A program made the position numbers and the translations under genes. A stretch of DNA of 57,223 nt from Hyphomonadaceae bacterium (GTDB taxonomy: Bacteria > Pseudomonadota > Alphaproteobacteria > Caulobacterales > Aquidulcibacteraceae), in NCBI GenBank assembly GCA_022843225.1, contig JALHOC010000011.1, forward strand, positions 1 through 57,223, in the 5' to 3' direction. The notes beneath the pieces were generated by a model. That model had not been told where the DNA came from, did no database searches, and saw only the letters and a list, made by a program, of their open reading frames with translations. Positions 51,087 through 57,223 of this stretch are shown here, piece after piece. Positions within the stretch are counted from its first letter, which is position 1; each line of letters starts with the position of its first letter.

Positions 51087-51484
51087 AGCGCGATTTCATC
51101 AACCCACCCACCCTGAGTAAGCCTACCGGCTATTCGCACGTGGCGGATGTGCACGCTGCGCGCTGCATCCATGTTTCGGGACAAGTGGCGCTCAACGCGG
51201 CAGGCGAACTTGTTGGCAAAGGAGATCTCGTCGCGCAAGCCGAGCAGGTGTACGCGAATTTGACGGAAGCGCTTCGCGCCGTCGATGCGAGCTTTGCCGA
51301 CGTTGTGAAGGTCGTCACCTACGTTGTGGGGCTTTCGCCCGAGAGCGCCGCCGCCATCCGCACTGTGCGCATGCGGCACCTCGGCGAAGGGCCCTACCCA
51401 ACGAGCACGATGGTCGGCGTTAACGCGCTAGTGCACCCTGATTTCCTGATCGAGATCGAAGTGGTCGCGGCGCTGCCCGCTTAG
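51083..51484 (+). CDS. ridA: RidA family reactive-enamine deaminase
   Basis: The 133-residue protein matches RidA/YjgF/UK114: YSHVADVHAARCIHVSGQVALNAAGELVGKGDLVAQAEQVYANLTEALRAVDASFADVVKVVTYVV and the motif RTVRMRHLGEGPYPTSTMVGVNALVHPDFLIEIEVVAAL. The conserved Arg and Glu for enamine/imine hydrolysis are in these parts. It clears 2-aminoacrylate-type metabolites. ATGA overlap with the dehydrogenase gene suggests a shared role with 2-keto acid or enamine metabolism. Confidence 0.92.
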   Translation: MKRDFINPPTLSKPTGYSHVADVHAARCIHVSGQVALNAAGELVGKGDLVAQAEQVYANLTEALRAVDASFADVVKVVTYVVGLSPESAAAIRTVRMRHLGEGPYPTSTMVGVNALVHPDFLIEIEVVAALPA

Positions 51485-51507
51485 TTTTCCCAGGTCGCAG
51501 TTCGACG

Positions 51508-51876
51508 CTAGCTAGAAACCAAGCGCCGTTCTCCACCCGCCTGCTTCAACTTGAATCCAACGCGCGCGATGGCTTCAATCGCGGGCACGAGCTCACACCC
51601 AAGTTCGGTGAGCGCATACTCAACGGATGGCGGTGAGGTGCCGAGCACGGCGCGCGTGAGAACGCCCTTCGCTTCCAATTCCTTCAAGCGCTGCGACAAG
51701 ACCTTCGCTGAAATCGGCTTCATGTACGTTTGCAACTCGCTGAAGCGGCGGGCCCCGCCCGAGAGATGCCAGATCACGTTCGGCGTCCAGGCGCCGCCCA
51801 GCAAGTCCATGCACGCGCCGATCGGGCACATCTCGGTCGCCTTACCCCCGATGGTCTTACGCATAGGAAGAGGCAT
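51508..51876 (-). CDS. HxlR family transcriptional regulator
   Basis: The 122-residue winged-helix regulator has CPIGACMDLLGGAWTPNVIWHLSGGARRFSELQTYMKPISAKVLSQRLKELEAKGVLTRAVLGTSPPSVEYALTELGCELVPAI. The family signature C-P-x-x-x-x-x-x-x-G-x-W and RFSELQ..IxxxxLxxRLKELE are present. HxlR proteins sense thiol or electrophile stress in several cases; Cys17 near the N-terminus could serve. It is divergent from the GST gene, with a palindrome between them. Confidence 0.93.
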   Translation of the reverse strand: MPLPMRKTIGGKATEMCPIGACMDLLGGAWTPNVIWHLSGGARRFSELQTYMKPISAKVLSQRLKELEAKGVLTRAVLGTSPPSVEYALTELGCELVPAIEAIARVGFKLKQAGGERRLVSS

Positions 51877-51919
51877 TTCCGCTCGCTCCGTTCGTTACCG
51901 CCGAGAAACTCCTTTCCGC

Positions 51920-51938
51920 ACGTAACATATCGATACGT
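51920..51938. promoter_or_regulatory. Inverted repeat between HxlR and GST genes
   Basis: ACGTA (51920-51924) and TACGT (51934-51938) form an inverted repeat separated by 9 bases, in the 118-base gap between the divergent hxlR-type and GST genes. HxlR-family sites are often such short palindromes in the shared promoter, so this is the likely operator. Confidence 0.45.
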
Positions 51939-51994
51939 ACTTTCCAAAGGTTATCACCCGACCTAAACCGCCTCGCCTCAACGAAGGAGAACCC

Positions 51995-52603
51995 ATGAAA
52001 CTCTATTACTCACCTGCCGCCTGCTCACTTGCGCCTCACATCGCGCTGATCGAAACCGGCGCGGCCTACACCACCGAGAAGGTCGATGTGCGCGCCAAGA
52101 AAACCGAAACCGGCGCGGATTTCTGGGCGATCAACCCCAAGGGCTACGTGCCGACCCTCGTCCTCGACGACGGCGAAGTCCTCACCGAGGGCGTGGTGAT
52201 GCAACAATACATCGCCGATCTAAAGCCTGAAGCCAAACTCGCGCCAGCGCGCGGCACGAAGGAGCGTCGCAAGCTTGAGGAATTACTCGTTTTCCTCTCC
52301 ACTGAAGTGCACAAGAATTTCTCCCCTTTGTTTTCGCTGGCGACGCCTGAGGATTTCAAAACCCAAACCAAGGAGAAGATCGCGCAGCGCTTCGACTATC
52401 TCGAGAGACAACTCAGCGATGGCCGCGCCTTCCTCACCGGCGATCAATTCACTATCGCCGACGCCTATCTCTTCACATTGAGCAACTGGACTAAGTTCAC
52501 CGGCATCGACCTCGCGCGCTGGCCCAACCTCACGGCGTTTGCAGGCCGCGTGGCGCAGCGCCCCAGCGTGCAGCAGGCGATGAAGGCGGAAGGCTTGATG
52601 TAA
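51995..52603 (+). CDS. gst: Glutathione S-transferase
   Basis: The 202-residue protein has the thioredoxin-like N-terminal domain (MKLYYSPAACSLAPHIALIETGAAYTTEKVDVRAKKTETGADFWAINPKGYVPTLVLDDGEVLTEGVVMQQYIADL). The cis-Pro YVPTL and GSH-binding E-G pair are visible. The helical C-terminal domain follows (FLTGDQFTIADAYLFTLSNW). The PAACS-type start is typical of beta-class bacterial GSTs, where Cys10 binds GSH. GAAGGAG precedes the ATG. It is divergent from the HxlR regulator, likely its target. Confidence 0.93.
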   Translation: MKLYYSPAACSLAPHIALIETGAAYTTEKVDVRAKKTETGADFWAINPKGYVPTLVLDDGEVLTEGVVMQQYIADLKPEAKLAPARGTKERRKLEELLVFLSTEVHKNFSPLFSLATPEDFKTQTKEKIAQRFDYLERQLSDGRAFLTGDQFTIADAYLFTLSNWTKFTGIDLARWPNLTAFAGRVAQRPSVQQAMKAEGLM

Positions 52604-52684
52604 GTCCGCCGAAGCGCCTACCTGTGACCCGAGACACAGCGCCTTGCCCGGCGGCGTGGCTTTGTGGGCGCAGGGAGGTCGCTC

Positions 52685-52969
52685 ATGGACTCGGTGTTGT
52701 CTTATGCAGGTGTCGTCGGCGCGCTCTTGTGCGTAGGCATGTACGCGGCGGTGAGCGTCGGCAAGATCAGCGCGGAGCGGCCGGCCTTCTATCTGGTCAA
52801 CGGCGTCGGCTCGATTTTCATCTTCTCGAGCGCCGCGCAACAATTCGATATCGGCGACATCGGCTCGGTGGGCCAGGAATTCGTTTGGGCAGCCATTAGC
52901 TTCTTCGGCGCCGCACGCGCCTGGGCGCTGTCGAGCGAGAGCCGCATCATGGCGCCTTCGTTTCTGTGA
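52685..52969 (+). CDS. CBU_0592-type small membrane protein
   Basis: The 94-residue protein has three hydrophobic segments (about 5-25, 38-58 and 67-87). It begins VLSYAGVVGALLCVGMYAAVSVGKISAERPAFYLVNGVGSIFIFSS, which matches the CBU_0592 family of predicted permease-like small proteins. Function unknown. ATG 52685 is preferred over 52664 because hydrophobic family homology starts there. A terminator follows directly. Confidence 0.78.
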   Translation: MDSVLSYAGVVGALLCVGMYAAVSVGKISAERPAFYLVNGVGSIFIFSSAAQQFDIGDIGSVGQEFVWAAISFFGAARAWALSSESRIMAPSFL

Positions 52970-52980
52970 TCTCCAAAGAA

Positions 52981-53015
52981 ACGCCCGGCGTTTGCGCGCC
53001 GGGCGTTGAGTTTTT
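52981..53015 (+). terminator. Rho-independent terminator
   Basis: A perfect 10-bp stem ACGCCCGGCG / CGCCGGGCGT (52981-52990 and 52997-53006) with loop TTTGCG is followed by TGAGTTTTT. It ends transcription of the CBU_0592-type gene and separates it from the convergent SIMPL gene. Confidence 0.88.
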
Positions 53016-53044
53016 GGGGTAGATACTGAGATAGAAACCTGAAC

Positions 53045-53794
53045 TCAGCGCAATTCGTACACGACATTAATGCTGAGGCTGGTTGAGATTTCGCCAGGCG
53101 CAACTGGCGGCGGCGGCGCGGCGACGTCCGCAGCCATGCGGCCCATCATGTAGGGCATCGGCGTCGGCGGGGTATAGCCCCCGCCTTCGTTGATGCTGAT
53201 TACCCTATACACGCGCAGCCCAAACGCTTGCGCGTAGAGATCGGCGCGCTCGCGCGCTGCGCGCGCGGCATCACGGCGGGCGGCGTTGAGCTGCGCGTCG
53301 GGGTCGGCGTGGCTGAACGAAATGCCATTGACGGAGTTGCCCCCGGCGGCCACTGCGGCGTCGATGACGCGGCCGGTATTGTCGAGATTGCGTACGCGCG
53401 CGGTGACGGTGTTGTTGGCTTGGTAGCCGGTCATGCGCGGCGCTTGGTTTTCCGCGTACACATAGACCGGGTTCACCGAGAGGTTTGAGGTTTGGATATC
53501 GCGCTCGGCCACGCCCGCGCGACGCAAGGCTTGCGTGAGCCCGGTCATGCGACGTGAATTCTCAGCCATAGCTTCAGCGGCGGTGCGCCCTTCGGTGACG
53601 ACGCCCAGCGAGATCGTCGCCATGTCCGGCGCGCTCTCAACGCGACCTTCGGCCGACACGGAAAGCAGCGTGCCCTCGACGTGGTTCATGGCGTGACCTT
53701 GGTGGCCCTCATGGCGTTCCTGGGCCGCTACCGGCGTTACCGCTGCCATGGCGGCCATCATGGTCGCGGCGGCGGCGGCTTTAATCATCTGCAT
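53045..53794 (-). CDS. SIMPL domain protein (DUF541)
   Basis: The 249-residue protein has a signal peptide (KAAAAATMMAAMAAVTPVAAQ), then a short His-rich piece (EGHQGHAMNH). The SIMPL domain follows: LLSVSAEGRVESAPDMATISLGVVTEGRTAAEAMAENSRRMTGLTQALRRAGVAERDIQTSNLSVNPVYVYAENQAPRMTGYQANNTVTARVRN and a VNGISFSHADPDAQLNAARRDAARAARERADLYAQAFGL end. SIMPL/BP26 proteins are periplasmic oligomers of unclear function, linked to oxidative stress. About 200 bases separate it from dnaG. Confidence 0.9.
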   Translation of the reverse strand: MQMIKAAAAATMMAAMAAVTPVAAQERHEGHQGHAMNHVEGTLLSVSAEGRVESAPDMATISLGVVTEGRTAAEAMAENSRRMTGLTQALRRAGVAERDIQTSNLSVNPVYVYAENQAPRMTGYQANNTVTARVRNLDNTGRVIDAAVAAGGNSVNGISFSHADPDAQLNAARRDAARAARERADLYAQAFGLRVYRVISINEGGGYTPPTPMPYMMGRMAADVAAPPPPVAPGEISTSLSINVVYELR

Positions 53795-53995
53795 GCATGC
53801 TTCCCCTGTGTTCCCTCAGCGACCTTCTGGCGGGAGGGACAGGCTAAATTACGGCAACGCAACGGCTTTTGACGCGCCTCAAGGGATTGTGAAACGCGCC
53901 TGTCGCTCCAGCCCCGAAACATTTGGGAAGCCGAATCAGGTACACTCGCCTTTTCGCTCAGACCCAAGCCCTCAAAGGCCCCCAAAGACCCCTGG

Positions 53996-55915
53996 ATGCG
54001 CTTTTCCGACGCCTTCCTGCGCCAAATTCGCGACCGCGTGTCCATCGCTGACTACGCGGGCCGTCGGCTGACCTGGAACAAGCAGAAGACACGCCCCTCG
54101 GCCGGCGATTACTGGGCCTGCTGCCCCTTCCACCAGGAAAAGAGCGCCTCGTTCCATGTGCTCGACGGCAAGGGCATCTTCAATTGCTTCGGCTGCGGCG
54201 AGAAGGGCGACCTGTTCACGTTGGCGATGAAGCTCGAAGGGCTATCCTTTCCGGAAGCCGTCGAGCAAATGGCCGAGCGCGCGGGCATGGCCCTGCCCAA
54301 GGACGATTTCGAAGACAAAGGCGAGACCGACAGGCGCAAGCGCCTGCATCAGCTCTTGGCGCGCGCAGCGAAGCTCTATCGCGACGCGCTGCGCTCTTCC
54401 GGCGGCGCTGAGGCGCGCAAATATCTGCAAGGCCGCGGGCTTGGTCCCGACGAATGGGAACGCTTCGGGATCGGCCTCGCGCCCGACGAATGGACCTGGG
54501 CGCTCGACAAGCTCAAGGCCGAGAGCTTCACGCTCGAGGAGATCGCCGCTGCCGGCGTTGCTCGTGAAGGCGAGGAAGGCCGCCGCGCAATCGATACGTT
54601 CCGCAATCGCATCACCTTTGAAATCACGGATTCCACCGGGAAAGTGATCGGTTTTGGCGGCCGCGCCTTGGCCAAGGACGCGAAGGCCAAATACATCAAC
54701 TCGCCCGAAACCCCGCTCTATTCGAAAAGCCGCGTGCTCTATCGCTTAAAGCAAGCACGCGAATTGATGGCGAAAACCAAGGCCAACGGCCTTGTGGTCG
54801 GCGAAGGCTATCTCGATGTCATCGCTTTCGAGCGCGCCGGCATTGCTGCGGTCGCGCCGTGCGGCACGGCGCTGACGGATGAGCAATTGCAATTGCTGTG
54901 GCGCTCGGGTGGCGAGCCGGTGCTCTGCTTCGATGGCGACAGCGCCGGCAAGCGCGCCGCCGACCGCGCGCTCGATCTGGCGCTGCCGCATCTGGGCCCG
55001 ACGCGCACCGTACGCATCGCCCACGCGCCAGCGGGCGAAGACCCCGACGACATCTTCCGCCGCGCGGGCGCGACAGCCCTAGCCGAACTGATCGCCGCCG
55101 CGACACCGGCGTCGGACGCGGTGTTCGAGCGCGAAAAGACCAAGCATGGCCTCGCCACGCCAGAAGCGCGCGCCGCCTTCCAGGCTGCGCTCAAGGACGC
55201 CGCCAACAAGATCGCCGACCCCGACACGAGGCGGGCGTACTTTTCCGAACTGATGAGCCGCGCCAATGCGGCGCTGCGCGCCCAGCGCCCCGCCTACCCG
55301 CCCCCGGGCAGCGCGCCCTATCAGCGCGGCGCTAAGGGGCCCGCCCCAGTAACAGCCGAACTGAAGGCCATGGCCCCCGCCCGACCCCGCCCAGCGGCCG
55401 AGGCTTTCTTGCGCGCCGCCATCGACGACCCCAGCATGTTGGCGCGGTTTTCCGACTGGATCGACCGCCTCGCCATCGCCGACCCCGACCTCGCCGCCAT
55501 CCGCGCGGCCCTTGTCAGCCTCTCTGAAGGTCAAGACGGCGCCGAAACCACCGGCCCAACCATTGACCGGGAGGCCCTGAGCCTCCATCTGACCCGATTG
55601 GGTCAAGAACGCGCTGCGGCGCGCCTTTTGCGCTGGAAACGGGACGAGAAAGCACCGGGTCGGGACGGTCAGCGCGGCGCCAGCCGTGAAGCCAACCCCA
55701 AGGAGTGGATCGCCCACGCGACGCGTGAAGTGGTGCTGCCGGCGATCAGGGAGGAATTAGCTGAGCTGAGAGCCTTGGCGGCCGAGGGCGACGATGACGC
55801 TCTGGTGCGCTTTCAGGCTCTCAACCGCGAAGCATTGATGATCGAGCGCCGCGCCCGCGAAGCCAAGCTCGACGAAACCACTGTTGAAGACGACGCCGAC
55901 GGCATGGTCGCCTGA
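53996..55915 (+). CDS. dnaG: DNA primase
   Basis: The 639-residue primase makes RNA primers for replication. The CHC2 zinc-binding domain has Cys43 and His46 (CCPFHQEK), Cys64 and Cys67 (NCFGCG). The TOPRIM domain reads VVGEGYLDVIAFERAGIAAVAPCGTALT (Glu about 269) and CFDGDSAGKRAADRAL (Asp-x-Asp about 312). The C-terminal helicase-binding domain is long and Ala/Arg-rich, ending FQALNREALMIERRAREAKLD. The start at 53996 gives the usual MRFSDAFLRQIRDRVSIADY; no strong ribosome-binding site is visible. rpoD follows after 40 bases. Confidence 0.98.
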   Translation: MRFSDAFLRQIRDRVSIADYAGRRLTWNKQKTRPSAGDYWACCPFHQEKSASFHVLDGKGIFNCFGCGEKGDLFTLAMKLEGLSFPEAVEQMAERAGMALPKDDFEDKGETDRRKRLHQLLARAAKLYRDALRSSGGAEARKYLQGRGLGPDEWERFGIGLAPDEWTWALDKLKAESFTLEEIAAAGVAREGEEGRRAIDTFRNRITFEITDSTGKVIGFGGRALAKDAKAKYINSPETPLYSKSRVLYRLKQARELMAKTKANGLVVGEGYLDVIAFERAGIAAVAPCGTALTDEQLQLLWRSGGEPVLCFDGDSAGKRAADRALDLALPHLGPTRTVRIAHAPAGEDPDDIFRRAGATALAELIAAATPASDAVFEREKTKHGLATPEARAAFQAALKDAANKIADPDTRRAYFSELMSRANAALRAQRPAYPPPGSAPYQRGAKGPAPVTAELKAMAPARPRPAAEAFLRAAIDDPSMLARFSDWIDRLAIADPDLAAIRAALVSLSEGQDGAETTGPTIDREALSLHLTRLGQERAAARLLRWKRDEKAPGRDGQRGASREANPKEWIAHATREVVLPAIREELAELRALAAEGDDDALVRFQALNREALMIERRAREAKLDETTVEDDADGMVA

Positions 55916-55955
55916 CGCGCAATCCCCATCTGCATTTGGAAGAGCCTGAGTCCTC

Positions 55956-57223
55956 ATGAGCAAGACCGAAGAAGCAACGACGACGGAAGAAAAAGACGCC
56001 CCCGACGGGCCGATCCTCGATCTCTCGGACGCCGCGGTGAAGAAGATGATCAAAGCCGCCAAGGCGCGCGGCTTTGTTACCCATGAGGAGCTCAACAAGG
56101 TGCTGCCCTCGGAGGAGTTTTCCTCCGAGCAGATCGAAGACGTGATGTCCCAACTGAACGAGATGGGCATCAATGTCGTCGACAATGAAGAAGAAGGCGA
56201 AGCCGCCGAGGACGACGTCAAGGCTGTCGTGGTGCGCGAGGAAAGCGCCAAGCCCGTCGTCACCAACACCCGCGAAGACGCCGACCGCACCGACGATCCC
56301 GTGCGCATGTATCTGCGCGAAATGGGCAGCGTGGAATTGCTCTCGCGCGAGGGCGAAATCGCCATCGCCAAGCGCATCGAGGCCGGCCGCGACGCCATGA
56401 TCCGAGGCTTGTGCGAAAGCCCGCTGACCTTCGAAGCCATCATGGTGTGGCGCCAGGAATTGCGCGAGCAGAAGATCCTGCTGCGCGACATCATCGATCT
56501 TGAAGCCACCTATGGCGCTGAGATGGGCATCGTGCCGCAATCGGCGCCGGGCGTGAACGCCGATGGCCTGGTCGATCCGGAAGCCGCCAAGGCCGAACTC
56601 GAAAAGCGCAAGCTCGAAGCCGAGGCCCAAGCTGAGGCGCTGGCCGAGAAGGACCCCGCAGAACTCGCCGCCGAAGCCGATAGCGACAGCGAGTTCGACG
56701 ACGAAGCCGCGATCTCGATGTCGGCGATGGAAGCCGAACTCAAGGAAGGCGTGATGACCACGCTCGACGCCATCGCCGAGGCGTTCGGGCAATTCCGCAA
56801 GCTGCAGGAAAAGCGCATCGATTTGCGGCTGAAGGGCAAGTCCCTGCCCGGCGCGCAGAAGGAAGCTTACGACAACGCCGAAAACACGATCATCGAGGAG
56901 CTGAAGAAGCTCAAGCTCAACAACGCCCGCATCGAGAGCCTCGTCGAGCAGCTCTACGCCATCAACCGCAAGCTCATCCAGCTTGAGGGAAAGTTGATGC
57001 GCTTGGCGGAATCGAACGGTGTGCCGCGCCTGCAATTCATTGAAGCGTATCAGGGCAGCGAGCTCGATCCGAAATGGACCGAGAAGGTGTCGGTGAAGTC
57101 GAAGAATTGGGGCAAGTTCGTCGTCTCCGAGGCCGAGGACATCGCCGACATCCGCTCAGAGATTGGCGTGCTGGCGCAAGAAACCGGCGTGCCGATCGAC
57201 GAATATCGCCGCATCGTTCACGC
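55956..57223 (+). CDS. rpoD: RNA polymerase sigma-70 factor, N-terminal part (3' end cut by window)
   Basis: The first 422 residues of the housekeeping sigma factor are visible. Region 1.1 reads KMIKAAKARGFVTHEELNKVLPSEEFSSEQIEDVMSQLNEMGINVVDNEEE. Region 1.2 reads DDPVRMYLREMGSVELLSREGEIAIAKRIEAGR. A long acidic non-conserved region follows (ALAEKDPAELAAEADSDSEFDDE, then helical segments). The window ends before regions 2 to 4. dnaG-rpoD is the core of the macromolecular-synthesis operon; rpsU is absent, as in other alphaproteobacteria. Confidence 0.97.
   Translation, partial: MSKTEEATTTEEKDAPDGPILDLSDAAVKKMIKAAKARGFVTHEELNKVLPSEEFSSEQIEDVMSQLNEMGINVVDNEEEGEAAEDDVKAVVVREESAKPVVTNTREDADRTDDPVRMYLREMGSVELLSREGEIAIAKRIEAGRDAMIRGLCESPLTFEAIMVWRQELREQKILLRDIIDLEATYGAEMGIVPQSAPGVNADGLVDPEAAKAELEKRKLEAEAQAEALAEKDPAELAAEADSDSEFDDEAAISMSAMEAELKEGVMTTLDAIAEAFGQFRKLQEKRIDLRLKGKSLPGAQKEAYDNAENTIIEELKKLKLNNARIESLVEQLYAINRKLIQLEGKLMRLAESNGVPRLQFIEAYQGSELDPKWTEKVSVKSKNWGKFVVSEAEDIADIRSEIGVLAQETGVPIDEYRRIVH

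Noticed and set aside
53795-53995. Possible small gene or RNA upstream of dnaG
   Set aside because: No convincing open frame, ribosome-binding site or stable hairpin pair with a T-run; it probably only holds promoters.

Overview
This is a high-GC, gene-dense chromosomal window from an alphaproteobacterium, most like the Caulobacterales/Hyphomonadaceae side of the class. The reasons are the tol-pal gene order with a Pal that reads GNCDERGT, the ybjN-proC pair, an ELM1-type (DUF1022) protein, a folB-folM pair, a direct-repeat LexA box of the alphaproteobacterial form GTTC-N7-GTTC, and dnaG followed directly by rpoD. No rRNA or tRNA gene, insertion sequence, prophage, CRISPR array or replication origin was recognised. 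No stretch over 300 bases lacks a gene.

Layout. 1-8.9 kb: the end of a CorA-type transporter, small lipoproteins, a QueD-like protein, a 2OG-Fe(II) oxygenase, a TetR regulator with its operator and a VOC protein, a beta-carbonic anhydrase, and a TIR-like/TonB-C fusion protein. 8.9-13 kb: an orphan TadG-like vWA protein, then an SPFH protein, a ribbon-helix-helix protein and a CPBP protease-like membrane protein. 13-28.5 kb: mostly housekeeping genes (carB, greA, tadA, rluB-like, terC-like, rsmD, ybjN-proC, uvrC, pgsA), with a nitroreductase, a methyltransferase and an A/T-richer lipoprotein/metallopeptidase pair. 28.5-31 kb: a 26-residue membrane peptide, a LuxR-type solo regulator, a VOC protein and a methyltransferase. 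31-39.8 kb: one long minus-strand run ybgC-tolQ-tolR-tolA-tolB-pal-cpoB-tilS-ftsH, which couples the envelope-constriction Tol-Pal machine to tRNA modification and membrane proteolysis. 39.8-53.8 kb: mixed accessory and metabolic genes, including a PepSY protein with a neutral zinc metallopeptidase, a radical SAM protein behind a LexA box, two tandem 30-residue peptides, OmpW, SMI1/KNR4, folB-folM, an EamA transporter, a saccharopine-dehydrogenase-like/2-hydroxyacid dehydrogenase/RidA operon, an HxlR-GST divergent pair and a SIMPL protein. 53.9-57.2 kb: dnaG and the first two thirds of rpoD.

The most unusual content is of three kinds. First, a tandem pair of 30-residue peptides (43903-44118) has near-identical 10-residue tails behind signal-like segments. 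Second, three palindromic repeat elements with terminal inverted repeats were found. One lies in-frame inside uvrC (27268-27375), one lies inside the signal-peptide region of tolB (37124-37305), and one lies between the SPFH and ribbon-helix-helix genes (11837-11950). The two genic copies appear to be translated. Third, a perfect GTTC-N7-GTTC box stands in front of a PA0069-family radical SAM gene.

All calls come from reading the sequence and from memory of protein families; no database search or alignment was run.
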